Part shown: piece by piece, positions 7,749-16,975 of the stretch | Numbering within the stretch: position 1 is the first letter of the stretch | Layout of the letters: every line of letters starts with the position of its first letter | Assembly: GCF_009856865.1 (NCBI RefSeq) | Contig: NZ_WVUD01000029.1 | Span: forward strand, 1 to 47,628 | Direction: 5' to 3' | Length of the DNA stretch: 47,628 nt | Source of the DNA: Solidesulfovibrio aerotolerans | GTDB lineage: Bacteria; Desulfobacterota; Desulfovibrionia; Desulfovibrionales; Desulfovibrionaceae | Made by a program: the position numbers and the translations under genes | The notes under the pieces: model-generated | The model's database searches: none | Told to the model about the DNA's origin: nothing | What the model saw: only the letters and a program-made list of their open reading frames with translations

Positions 7749-8941
7749 GCCGGAGCCTCGCCGACCGGCCCGTCGGGGTCGTCGTGGGCGATGGTCAGCA
7801 GTTGCGGCAGGACCGGGGAAGCGGCCATGGCCGCCAGAGCCGCCCCGGCCTTGACCAGTTCGGCCGGGCTTTTCACCGTCACCTCAAAGGTCACGGCGTC
7901 GGCTTCAAACCCCTGGCTCGGCCGGAGTTTGACCCGGCTGCCCCGGCTAAGCTCCCGGGAAAGGGCACTGAAGCGGGCCTCCAGGGTGGTCAGGGCCGGA
8001 TAGCGCAACCGGCGCAGCCCGGCCAGGAGGCCAGCCGTCAAATCATTGGGCGAAAGCCCCCGGTGGGGCAGTTCCAGGACGCCGCAGCGGGCAAGCAGGG
8101 CTGCCGCCGGTTCGCCGGCCAGTCGTGCCGCCTCGGTGATCCAGGTGAGCGCCCCGGTCAGGCTCCCCCGGGACCAGCGTACAGCGGCCAACAGCGGGGT
8201 CAGGGCCGCGCGCGTGTCGGCATCCAGCGCCGCAAGCTGCCCCCCGCTCCCCAGCGGCACATGGCCCGAGGCGAGAAGCGCGTCCAACTCCGGCGGCAAA
8301 CCCAGCCACTGGGCGACGAGACGCGCCCGGCGGTCGTCGGCGGCAAAAAGGTACGGCCCGGCCAGCCGCAGGAAATCGTCCAGGCTGGCGTGGGCCGCGA
8401 AATAGCGCCCGGCCGCCACGGCCATGGCGTCGGTGACGGCGCGGCCCTGGTTGGAAGCCAGGTAATACAGCCCCAGGCGCAGGGCCGGGCTGACGGCCGG
8501 GGCCGGCCCGCCCTGGCCGTCATGACCTGCGTGGCCAGTGTGCCCTTCTTGGCCGCCCTGCCCGGTGTGCCCGGTGTGCCCGGCTTGGCCGGTGTGCCCG
8601 GTATGGCCCGCGTGCCCGGCGTGGCCGCCGTAGCCGGCGTAACCGTCGTTGTCGGCCGGCCCGTCCAGGGAGACGGCCAGGGCGCACAGGGCGCTGCCCC
8701 GGATCTGGCGCAGGGCGGCGGCCCGGCGCGAACCGGCGGCCAGGATGGGCCGGCCGCCGGTTTCCACTACCAGGGCCGGCGTTATCTGGCCAAGCGTCGC
8801 CAGGGATTCGACCAGAACGGCGTCAGGCGGGGCGGCCCAGAACAGATGGGGGGCGGCGATGTCCACATCGCGCGGGTGAAGAAAGAGTGGCTGCACGGTG
8901 TCGGTTTTTTTACGGTTTCCCAGTAGAGTTCGTGATTTCAA
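7745..8941 (-). CDS. ParB/Spo0J-like domain protein with collagen-like Gly-X-Y tract
   Basis: A 398-residue protein. Residues 15-95 resemble a ParB N-terminal domain (LFLHPRDVDIA, LVESLATLGQITPALVVE, PILAAGSRRAAALR). Residues 100-147 are sixteen perfect Gly-X-Y triplets rich in His, Thr and Gln, a collagen-like tract. Residues 150-398 are helical, with ALRLGLYYLASNQGRA and a later HRGLSPNDLTAGLLAGL. The partition HTH of chromosomal ParB is not evident, so a segregation role is unlikely. The start is uncertain: TTG 8941 has no strong ribosome site, and GTG 8896 is an alternative. First gene of a three-gene operon with the SPL-like radical SAM gene (four-base overlap). Confidence 0.65.
   Translation of the reverse strand: MKSRTLLGNRKKTDTVQPLFLHPRDVDIAAPHLFWAAPPDAVLVESLATLGQITPALVVETGGRPILAAGSRRAAALRQIRGSALCALAVSLDGPADNDGYAGYGGHAGHAGHTGHTGQAGHTGHTGQGGQEGHTGHAGHDGQGGPAPAVSPALRLGLYYLASNQGRAVTDAMAVAAGRYFAAHASLDDFLRLAGPYLFAADDRRARLVAQWLGLPPELDALLASGHVPLGSGGQLAALDADTRAALTPLLAAVRWSRGSLTGALTWITEAARLAGEPAAALLARCGVLELPHRGLSPNDLTAGLLAGLRRLRYPALTTLEARFSALSRELSRGSRVKLRPSQGFEADAVTFEVTVKSPAELVKAGAALAAMAASPVLPQLLTIAHDDPDGPVGEAPA
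8501..8644 (-). repeat. In-frame 9-base tandem repeats encoding Gly-X-Y
   Basis: The DNA consists of short GC-rich units, such as GGCCACACCGGCCACACC read on the minus strand, coding for sixteen Gly-X-Y triplets inside the ParB-like gene. Near-identical units suggest growth by slippage, so the copy number may vary between strains. Confidence 0.85.
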
Positions 8942-8953
8942 ACTGTTGTCGTC

Positions 8954-8982
8954 TTGACAAGGGGTGACGCCTCATCCAATAT
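8954..8982 (+). promoter_or_regulatory. Weak candidate sigma-70 promoter for the EF-G paralogue
   Basis: A perfect TTGACA (8954-8959) lies in the divergent intergenic region before the EF-G-like gene. The -10 is poor: TCCAAT at 15 bases or CAATAT at 17 bases. The leader would be about 160 bases and contains a small hairpin (AAACGCC-CTGC-GGCGTTT, 9096-9113). Confidence 0.3.
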
Positions 8983-9150
8983 GCCCAAACTCGCGGAAAA
9001 GCCAAGGGGTTGAAAATGCCCGGATTTCCGCACTGATCTCTCTCTATTCGCTTCGTCACCCGGCCGCGTCGGCGGCTCGCAATATGGGACAGGAAAAACG
9101 CCCTGCGGCGTTTGGACCACGTGACAACGCCTAGCACAAGGGAGAAGGGA

Positions 9151-11220
9151 ATGTCGGAAAACCTCGCCAGCCAACGCACCTACGCCCTGATCGGCCACGG
9201 CGGATGCGGCAAGACCTCAGTGGCCGAAATGCTCCTTTTCACGACCGGTGCCGCAGCCCGCCTGGGCAAGATCGAAGAAGGCACCACCGTGCTCGACTAC
9301 GAGCCCGAGGAAATCAAGCGCCGGGGCAGCACCCAGCCCGGTCTGGCCTCCTACCTGTTCCAAAAAAATCGGCATTTTCTCCTGGACGTTCCGGGCGACG
9401 GCAGCTTCAACGGCGATCTGCCCTATCTGCTGCGGGCCGTGGACGGCGTGGTCTTTGTGGTGGACGCCGTGGATGGCGTCAAGCCGCTGACGAAAAAGCT
9501 CTGGGGCGAAGTGGCCAAACTCGGCCTGCCTGCCGTCTTTTTCATCAACAAAATGGACCGCGACCGGGCCGATTACGACATGGCGCTGACCGGCATCCGG
9601 GAAAAGCTCGGGGTCAAGACCTATATCCAGAACCTGCCCATCGGGGCCAGGGAAAATTTCAAGGGCGTGGTCAACGTCCTGGAGCGCAAAGCCTATTTCT
9701 TCGACGACAAGGGCGGCATGACCGAAGGCCCGGTGCCCGAGGATATGACCGACGAGGTCGAAACCCTGCGCGAAACCATGGTCGAGGAAGTGGCTGTCTC
9801 CGAAGAACAGCTCATGGAGCGCTACCTCGAAGGCGAGGAAATCGCCTTGGAAGAACTGCTCGCTGCCGTGCATAAGGCCACCCTCTCCGGCGCGCTGTGT
9901 CCGGTGTGCTGCGGCTCGGCTTTAAAAGCCATGGGCGGGCAGCGCCTGCTGGCCGCCATCCAGAACTATCTGCCCGGTCCTTTGGAAGCGGCTGGCGGGG
10001 CCAAGACCATCACCATCGAAGGCGGCACGGTCACTGCGGCCGAGACCGGTCCTGTGGTCGCTTTCGTGGTCAAGACGCTTTTTGACCCCTTTGCCGGCCA
10101 ACTTTCCATCGTACGCGTCCTGTCCGGCACGCTGACCACCAACATGGAGCTTTTAAACCCGGCCACCAGCTCTTCCGAACGGGCCGGCCAGATTCTGCTG
10201 CCCCTTGGCAAGGAAACGACCATCTCCAAGGAACCGGCCGGCCCGGGCTCGGTCATCGCCCTGGCCAAGCTCAAGGACACCGCCACCGGCCATACCCTGG
10301 CCGATCCCAAAAAGCCCGTGGTCGTCCCGGCCCCGGTGCTGCCGCCGCCCATGATCTCCTACGCCCTGGCCCCGGCCGAAAAGGGCGACGAGGACAAGGT
10401 CTTTGCGGCCATGTCCAAGCTTTTGGATGAAGACATCACTCTGTCCATCACCCGCGACATGGACACCGGCGATATTCTGCTGTCCGGCATGGGCCAGACC
10501 CATCTGGAAACGGCCGTGGATAAGGCCAAGCGGCGTTTCAAGGTTTCGCCCGTGTTAAAAGCCCCCAAGATTCCCTACCGCGAGACGGTCAAGGGCAAGG
10601 TCGAGGTGCAGGGCCGCCACAAGAAGCAGACCGGCGGGCGCGGCCAGTTCGGCGATTGCTGGATTCGCATGGAAGGCCTGCCGCGCGGCTCGGGCTATGA
10701 GTTTGTGGACGCCATCGTTGGCGGGGCCATCCCGCGCCAGTATATCCCGGCCGTGGACAGGGGCGTGCAGGAATCCTCGGTGCGCGGCTTTCTGGCCGGC
10801 TATCCCCTGGTCGATTTCAGGGTTACGCTCTACGACGGCTCGTTTCACACCGTCGATTCCTCGGAAATGGCCTTTAAAATCGCTGGCTCTGTCGGCTTTA
10901 AGGCAGCCTGCGAGAAGTTAAAGATTTCGCTGCTCGAACCCATCGTTCTGGTGGCCGTGAGTTGCCCCGACGAATACATGGGCGACATCATCGGCGACCT
11001 GTCCAGCCGGCGCGGCAAGGTGCTGGGGTCGGATTCCACCGGCGGCATCACCGAAATCCAGGCCCATGTGCCCATGGCCGAGATGCAGGAATACGCCAAG
11101 ACGTTAAGCTCCATGACCGGCGGCCAGGGTGCGTTTACCATGGCTTTCGATCACTACGAGGAATGCCCGCCCCCCATTGCCGAAAAGGTGGTGGCCGAGG
11201 GCAAGAAGAAGGAAGAATAG
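9151..11220 (+). CDS. EF-G-like translation GTPase (fusA2-type paralogue)
   Basis: A 689-residue protein with the full EF-G domain order. P-loop GHGGCGKTS is at 15-23, G3 DVPGD at 79-83, and G4 NKMD at 133-136. Domain II, III and IV segments include KGKVEVQGRHKKQTGGRGQFGD and a C-terminal domain V (PIVLVAVSCPDEYMGDIIGDLSSRRGKV, abbreviated). The catalytic histidine of the DTPGH motif in translational GTPases is replaced by Asp83, which is typical of EF-G-2-like paralogues rather than the main factor. The start is ATG 9151, with GGGAGAAGGGA directly upstream; an in-frame TTG at 9112 has no such site. Probably a slow or specialised GTPase acting on ribosomes; role unknown. Confidence 0.85.
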   Translation: MSENLASQRTYALIGHGGCGKTSVAEMLLFTTGAAARLGKIEEGTTVLDYEPEEIKRRGSTQPGLASYLFQKNRHFLLDVPGDGSFNGDLPYLLRAVDGVVFVVDAVDGVKPLTKKLWGEVAKLGLPAVFFINKMDRDRADYDMALTGIREKLGVKTYIQNLPIGARENFKGVVNVLERKAYFFDDKGGMTEGPVPEDMTDEVETLRETMVEEVAVSEEQLMERYLEGEEIALEELLAAVHKATLSGALCPVCCGSALKAMGGQRLLAAIQNYLPGPLEAAGGAKTITIEGGTVTAAETGPVVAFVVKTLFDPFAGQLSIVRVLSGTLTTNMELLNPATSSSERAGQILLPLGKETTISKEPAGPGSVIALAKLKDTATGHTLADPKKPVVVPAPVLPPPMISYALAPAEKGDEDKVFAAMSKLLDEDITLSITRDMDTGDILLSGMGQTHLETAVDKAKRRFKVSPVLKAPKIPYRETVKGKVEVQGRHKKQTGGRGQFGDCWIRMEGLPRGSGYEFVDAIVGGAIPRQYIPAVDRGVQESSVRGFLAGYPLVDFRVTLYDGSFHTVDSSEMAFKIAGSVGFKAACEKLKISLLEPIVLVAVSCPDEYMGDIIGDLSSRRGKVLGSDSTGGITEIQAHVPMAEMQEYAKTLSSMTGGQGAFTMAFDHYEECPPPIAEKVVAEGKKKEE

Positions 11221-11243
11221 ACGTGGAGTAGGAGCACTGGAAG

Positions 11244-11298
11244 TGGGGCGCTGCCCCACGCCCCGCCGGGGGCCTTAGGCCCCCGGACCCCCAAAAGG
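11244..11298 (+). repeat. Extragenic GC-rich repeat, copy B
   Basis: Just after the EF-G-like stop. GGGGCGCTGCCCC is followed by CGCCGGGGGCC-TTA-GGCCCCCGG and ACCCCC, a shortened relative of copy A at 5281. Confidence 0.55.
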
Positions 11299-11361
11299 TG
11301 GGGCCGCGATCCGGTCGGCGTCAAGGCGAAACGCTCTGACGCCGACCGGATCGCGGCCCCA
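11299..11361. other. 25-bp perfect inverted repeat (large hairpin)
   Basis: The left arm 11299-11323 and right arm 11337-11361 are perfectly complementary over 25 bases, separated by 13 bases that contain a further GCG-AAA-CGC mini-stem. No T run follows on either strand, so it is not a standard intrinsic terminator. It lies between the EF-G-like gene and the response regulator, 56 bases before the latter's start. Confidence 0.85.
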
Positions 11362-11416
11362 CAGTCAGGTCTTACAGAATCGTTAAAACAGCAACGAGCA
11401 GCCTCCATACAACATC

Positions 11417-12826
11417 ATGGCCCACATTCTCCTTATCGACGACGACGCCATCCTGCGCGAGACCTTTGGCGGGCTTATGCGCCGGCTGGGGCACGTCCTG
11501 ACCTGGGCCGGCTCCATGGCGGAGGGCCGGCTGGCGCTGGCCCGCGACCGGGTGGATGTGGTGCTGCTCGATCTGCGCCTGCCTGACGGCTACGGCCTGG
11601 ACCTGATGGATGAAATAAAGGCCGCCCCGGGGGTGCCCGAAGTCATCATCATCACCGGCCGGGAAGACCCCGAGGGCGCTGCCCTGGCGATCAAGTCCGG
11701 GGCCTGGGACTACATCCAAAAGCCTCTCACTCCCAACCGTGTCACCCTGCCGCTCACCCGCGCCCTGGAATACCGCGCCCAAAAGGCCTCCCGGCGGCCG
11801 CGCGCGGTGCTCAAGCGCGAAGCCATCGTCGGCAGCGGACCGGCCATGGAAGCCTGCCTGGATCAGGTGGCCCAGGCCGCCGATTCCAACGCCTCGGTGC
11901 TTATTACCGGCGAGACCGGCACGGGCAAGGAGCTGTTTGCCCAGGCCATCCACGCCAACTCCAGCCGCGCCCACAGCAATTTTGTGGTGGTGGACTGCGC
12001 CGCCCTGCCCGAGACGCTGGTTGAGAGCGTGCTTTTCGGCCATGTCAAAGGCGCCTTCACCGGAGCGGATCGCGACCGCGACGGGCTGTTCAAACTGGCT
12101 GACGGCGGCACACTCTTTCTCGATGAGATCGGCGAACTCTCGCCCGGCATCCAAAAGACCTTTTTGCGCGTGCTCCAGGACGGCCGGTTTCGCCCTGTCG
12201 GGTCCAAGCACGAACTTTCCAGCGATTTCCGGCTGGTGGCCGCAACCAACCGCGACCTGTCGGTCATGGCCGGCATCGGTTCCTTTCGCGAAGATCTGCT
12301 CTACCGGCTGCGCACCATCGTCCTCACCCTGCCGCCCCTGCGCGCCCGGCAGGAAGACATCAAATCCCTGACCATCCACCACATGAACCGGCTGTGCGAG
12401 CGCTACCGGCTGCCGACCAAGGGCTTTGCCGAGGAGTTTTTCCAGGCGCTGTGCGTCTATAGCTGGCCGGGCAATGTGCGCGAACTGTTCGGGGCCATGG
12501 AGCGGGTGCTGCTGCAATACCGCAACGAGCCGGTGCTGTATCCCAAGCATTTGCCCGACGAGATCCGGCTGCAAGTGTTGCGGGCCAACGGCGTTGGCGA
12601 AGCGGCCGAACCAGGGTACGGCGACACTGTCGAATCGGGCGATGCCGGCATAGCGCCGTGGAAAGCTTTTCGCCGGCTGGCCATGGAAGAGGTGGAACGC
12701 GGCTACCTGGGCGACCTGTTGCAAATCAGTCGCGGCAACGTGGGGCGGGCCTCGAAAATAAGCGGCCTGTCGCCGTCGCGGCTCTATGATTTGTTTCGCA
12801 AATACGGGCTGGTGACGCGGCCGTAA
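11417..12826 (+). CDS. NtrC-type sigma-54 response regulator
   Basis: A 469-residue protein in three parts. The receiver (residues 1-120) has DDD at 8-10, phospho-acceptor Asp52 in LLDLRLPDG, and KPL near 105. The AAA+ domain has Walker A GETGTGKE, GAFTGA and Walker B LFLDEIGE. A C-terminal Fis-like HTH reads GNVGRASKISGLSPSRLYDLFRKYG. The GAFTGA loop shows that it should activate sigma-54 polymerase. No clear Shine-Dalgarno precedes the ATG at 11417. No histidine kinase is adjacent, so it is an orphan. The nearest candidate target is the sigma-54-like promoter at 13227, about 400 bases downstream. Confidence 0.9.
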   Translation: MAHILLIDDDAILRETFGGLMRRLGHVLTWAGSMAEGRLALARDRVDVVLLDLRLPDGYGLDLMDEIKAAPGVPEVIIITGREDPEGAALAIKSGAWDYIQKPLTPNRVTLPLTRALEYRAQKASRRPRAVLKREAIVGSGPAMEACLDQVAQAADSNASVLITGETGTGKELFAQAIHANSSRAHSNFVVVDCAALPETLVESVLFGHVKGAFTGADRDRDGLFKLADGGTLFLDEIGELSPGIQKTFLRVLQDGRFRPVGSKHELSSDFRLVAATNRDLSVMAGIGSFREDLLYRLRTIVLTLPPLRARQEDIKSLTIHHMNRLCERYRLPTKGFAEEFFQALCVYSWPGNVRELFGAMERVLLQYRNEPVLYPKHLPDEIRLQVLRANGVGEAAEPGYGDTVESGDAGIAPWKAFRRLAMEEVERGYLGDLLQISRGNVGRASKISGLSPSRLYDLFRKYGLVTRP

Positions 12827-13226
12827 GGGGCGCGCCCCCCCAGGGTCCGGCGCTGGCAGCAGGCTGCAGCCCGCAGGCACGGCAACAGCATGGTCTTCGG
12901 CCAGCAAGTTGCGAGCGCGGCAGCCTCGTGGTCCTCGGCGACGGGATCGGGCTTTTGGGCAACAGTTCGTCTCGCCGCGCCTGCCGTGCGCGGTGCCAGG
13001 ACCGCACGACGGGCAGCATTTCCCTCTTGGCAATCCCTGTGCAATCCCGTAGAAGCAGCGCCCGCCCCGGGAATCGGCCGGCCCCCGCACGAATTTTCCG
13101 TACTTTTTTCCACTTTTCCCGTAATCCAGGATACACTTTTGCGGCACATTCGATTTGAAAACTTGTCAACACAGGCAATCGTTCGGAATTCCTTGCTAAA
13201 AAGCTACCTTTGCGGATCTGAAACAG
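12827..13226. other. Non-coding stretch
   Basis: 400 bases between the response regulator and the sigma-54-like promoter. The first 250 bases are GC-rich with no convincing reading frame on either strand; the last 150 are clearly more AT-rich, as expected upstream of a regulated promoter. I do not see a clean inverted repeat that would mark an activator site. Confidence 0.5.
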
Positions 13227-13242
13227 TGGCACGCATTTTGAA
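13227..13242 (+). promoter_or_regulatory. Sigma-54-like promoter
   Basis: TGGCACG-CATT-TTGAA. The -24 element is a perfect match and the GG to -12 spacing is ten bases as required; the single departure is A for C in the -12 GC. Predicted start of transcription is near 13253. It lies after a sigma-54 activator gene and just before the terminator-bounded RNA at 13253-13335. Confidence 0.6.
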
Positions 13243-13252
13243 TAAGCATGAG

Positions 13253-13335
13253 CAAGGCAGAATGATACCTCCCTATCATTCTGGCCTCTCCTTCATCTCC
13301 TGCGCGGGGGCTCTCACTGAGCCCCCCATTTTTTT
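13253..13335 (+). ncRNA. Candidate sigma-54-driven small RNA or ktrB leader attenuator
   Basis: Between the sigma-54-like promoter and a strong terminator lies an ~83-base segment with no usable reading frame. It holds a ten-base hairpin (CAGAATGATA / TATCATTCTG, 13258-13283) whose loop is CCTCCC. A pyrimidine-rich single strand with CTCTCC and ATCTCC follows, then the terminator hairpin GGGGGCTC-TCACT-GAGCCCCC with seven T. The exposed CUCC motifs are anti-Shine-Dalgarno in character. It could act in trans as a small RNA, or be an attenuated leader of the potassium genes 50 bases downstream. Confidence 0.5.
13306..13335 (+). terminator. Rho-independent terminator upstream of ktrB
   Basis: Eight-base stem GGGGGCTC / GAGCCCCC with loop TCACT, then CATTTTTTT. 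It lies 51 bases before the ktrB start with no coding gene before it, so it must end a short untranslated transcript or attenuate ktrB. Confidence 0.8.
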
Positions 13336-13366
13336 GGCTGCCTCCCCCCTGGAGAATCCCCGCGTC

Positions 13367-13396
13367 ATGCGTTATTTAAGCCGTCATGTGGCATAA
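13367..13396 (+). CDS. Nine-codon leader ORF overlapping the ktrB start
   Basis: ATG 13367 opens MRYLSRHVA and stops at TAA 13394-13396, eight bases past the ktrB ATG at 13386. GGAG lies 12 bases before this ATG, whereas ktrB itself has no Shine-Dalgarno and an in-frame TAA seven bases before its ATG. Ribosomes ending the leader could re-initiate on ktrB. Too short to judge by composition; the call rests on the overlap. Confidence 0.35.
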   Translation: MRYLSRHVA

Positions 13397-14756
13397 AAAG
13401 CTCTTTGCGCCCCTGGTCCTGCCCATGCACTTTTTCGCGGCAGCCATCCTGCTCGGGGCAGGCCTTTTGTGCCAGCCCATAAGCTGCACCGGCCCCACTG
13501 TGTCCTTTCTCGACGCCCTGTTTACCGCCACCTCGGCCGCCTGCGTCACCGGCCTGACCGTCACCGACACCGGCACGACCTTCACCCGCTTCGGCCACAC
13601 CGTCATCCTGGCCCTGATCCAGCTCGGGGGCCTTGGCATCATGACCTTTTCCACCCTGGTCTTTTATCTCTGGCGGCGTCGGGTCTCCCTGGCCGACCAT
13701 ATCGCCGTGGGCCAGAGCCTGCTCCATGACGCCTCGTTTCATCTGGGCCGCTTTCTCACCCGCGTGGCCGTGGTGACGGCCGTCATCGAAGGGGTGGGGG
13801 CGCTGGGCCTGCATGTGTTTGATCCGGTGGGCTTTACCCCCTTTTCCGCCGTGTTCCATTCCGTCTCAGCCTTTTGCAATGCCGGGTTCGGCCTGTTTCC
13901 CGACAATCTCATGCGCTATACCGGCCATCCCGGGATCAATCTGGTCATCATGTGGCTCATTGTCAGCGGCGGCCTGGGCTTTGCCGTGCTCATCGAGGGC
14001 TACCGCGTGGCCCGCGGCCGGCTGTGGGGTCCCGAGCGGACGGGCGGACGGCACCTGGCCTTGTCCTGGTATGCCCGCACGGTCTTTGCCGTTTCGGCCT
14101 TTCTCGTGTTCGTGGGCGCGGCCATGATTTTTTGCGGCGAGTTTCTCGGTGGCCGCTACCCGGAATTGCCGGTCCTCGACCGGATCGTGGCCGCCCTGTT
14201 CCAGTCCGTCTCCTGCCGCACCGCCGGCTTTAACACCTTGGACATCGGGCGCATGGCCGACGCCTCCCTGGTCATCATGATCCTGCTCATGTTTATTGGC
14301 GGCTCGCCCGGCTCCTGCGCCGGCGGCATAAAGACCACGACGTTTCGGGTGCTGGCCGCTTTTGGCAGGGCCAAGATGTTTGGCCGCAAGCAGGCCGTGG
14401 TGGGCCGGTTCGCCGTGGACGACGACACCGTGGACCGGGCTGTCACCCTGACCATTTTCGCCGCCGGGCTGGTGCTTGGCTCGGTGCTGCTGCTGTGCTT
14501 CACCGAGGGGGCGGTGGCCCCGCATGTGGAAGCCGGGGGACGCTTTATGGAAATTTTATTTGAGGTGGTGTCGGCCTTTGGCACGGTGGGGCTGTCCACG
14601 GGCATCACCCCGGGCCTGTCCCCGGCCGGCAAGGTGGTCATCACCCTGCTCATGTTTGTCGGGCGGTTGGGACCGATTCTCTTTCTCTCGGCCTTGCAGG
14701 GGTTCCAGGAGCCGCTGCGCTACCGCTGGCCGGAACAAAACATGATGATCGGCTAG
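13386..14756 (+). CDS. ktrB: KtrB/TrkH-type potassium transporter subunit
   Basis: A 456-residue membrane protein with the four M-P-M repeats of the TrkH/KtrB family. Its four filter loops are visible: TSAACVTGL (Gly56), SAFCNAGFG, SCRTAGFN and SAFGTVGLS. It would conduct K+ (with Na+) across the inner membrane. The size and the KtrA-like partner gene just downstream favour KtrB over the larger TrkH. The ATG at 13386 has no ribosome site of its own but overlaps a nine-codon leader ORF. A terminator 51 bases upstream suggests that expression depends on read-through or a separate promoter I cannot place. Confidence 0.88.
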   Translation: MWHKKLFAPLVLPMHFFAAAILLGAGLLCQPISCTGPTVSFLDALFTATSAACVTGLTVTDTGTTFTRFGHTVILALIQLGGLGIMTFSTLVFYLWRRRVSLADHIAVGQSLLHDASFHLGRFLTRVAVVTAVIEGVGALGLHVFDPVGFTPFSAVFHSVSAFCNAGFGLFPDNLMRYTGHPGINLVIMWLIVSGGLGFAVLIEGYRVARGRLWGPERTGGRHLALSWYARTVFAVSAFLVFVGAAMIFCGEFLGGRYPELPVLDRIVAALFQSVSCRTAGFNTLDIGRMADASLVIMILLMFIGGSPGSCAGGIKTTTFRVLAAFGRAKMFGRKQAVVGRFAVDDDTVDRAVTLTIFAAGLVLGSVLLLCFTEGAVAPHVEAGGRFMEILFEVVSAFGTVGLSTGITPGLSPAGKVVITLLMFVGRLGPILFLSALQGFQEPLRYRWPEQNMMIG

Positions 14757-14800
14757 CCGACCCGGGCTGGGCGTTTTCAGACACAGGGCAGGGAGGGGGC

Positions 14801-15454
14801 ATGGCTGACGAACGGATCTGCATTATCGGCCTTGGCAAATTCGGGTTCCATCTGGGCCGGTGTCTGGTGGAGCTTGGGCGCGAGGTGCTCGGCGTTGACG
14901 GCGACGCGGACAAGGTCAAAAATGCCCAGGGCGTTTTCACCCAGGTCTACCAGCTCGACGCCAAGGACAAGCGCGCCCTGGAGCAGATCCACGTGGACGA
15001 GATGTCCCATGTGGTGGTGTCGGTGGGCCATTCCATGGAGGCCAGCATCCTTATTTCCCTGTATCTCAAGGAGCTTGGCGTTCCTCAGGTGTGGGTCAAG
15101 GCCATTTCCACCGACCATGAGAAGTTGCTGAAAAAGATCGGCGTGGACACGGTTTTCATCCCCGAGCGTTTTGCCGCCAAAAATATGGCCCACCAACTCG
15201 CCAGCCCGGGGCTCATCGAGTATCTTCCCATGGACAAGGATGTGGCGCTTAAAGAAATCGGCATCGACGGCTGGGCCGGACAAACCCTGCGCCAGCTCGA
15301 CCTGACCAACAAGCATCAGGTCCAGGTCATCGCCAAAAAGTGCGCCGGCGAAGACCACTATTCCTTCATTCCGAGGGCTGACGAAGAATTGCGCCAAGGC
15401 GACAAGCTTGTGCTGGTGGGACGGGAAGTCCGGCTGGCCAAGCTGCGTCCCTGA
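14801..15454 (+). CDS. ktrA: KtrA/TrkA-type regulatory subunit of potassium uptake
   Basis: A 217-residue cytoplasmic protein. An RCK N-domain (residues 1-130) carries the nucleotide-binding GLGKFG loop, an acidic GVDGD strand end and VSVGHSMEAS. It is followed by an RCK C-domain (140-217). This is the single-RCK length of KtrA, which forms an octameric ring gating KtrB in response to ATP/ADP or NAD(H). GGGAGGGGGC lies directly before the ATG. It sits 44 bases after ktrB and 15 bases before obg, so the three genes are likely one transcript. Confidence 0.9.
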   Translation: MADERICIIGLGKFGFHLGRCLVELGREVLGVDGDADKVKNAQGVFTQVYQLDAKDKRALEQIHVDEMSHVVVSVGHSMEASILISLYLKELGVPQVWVKAISTDHEKLLKKIGVDTVFIPERFAAKNMAHQLASPGLIEYLPMDKDVALKEIGIDGWAGQTLRQLDLTNKHQVQVIAKKCAGEDHYSFIPRADEELRQGDKLVLVGREVRLAKLRP

Positions 15455-15469
15455 TTATACGGAGGTAGC

Positions 15470-16861
<1,392 letters not shown>

Positions 16862-16882
16862 GCGGAGTATCGGTCCCGGACA

Positions 16883-16946
16883 CAAAAAAACAAGCGGCCC
16901 CTGGACGGCGGTTTGGCGCAAGGCCGAACCGTTATCCAGGGGCCGC
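16883..16946. terminator. Long terminator hairpin between convergent genes
   Basis: A twelve-base outer stem (GCGGCCCCTGGA / TCCAGGGGCCGC) encloses a second stem (CGGTTTGGC / GCCGAACCG with one G-U). On the minus strand it runs into TTGTTTTTTTG, serving the RlmI-like gene; it may also stop obg transcripts. Confidence 0.75.
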
Positions 16947-16975
16947 CGACATTTGGGCGTCAGAGCGGTTACACC

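Noticed and set aside
12890-13396. 168-codon open frame between the response regulator and ktrB
   Set aside because: It crosses the sigma-54 promoter and the terminator hairpin and has no recognisable protein features; only its last nine codons form the leader ORF described.
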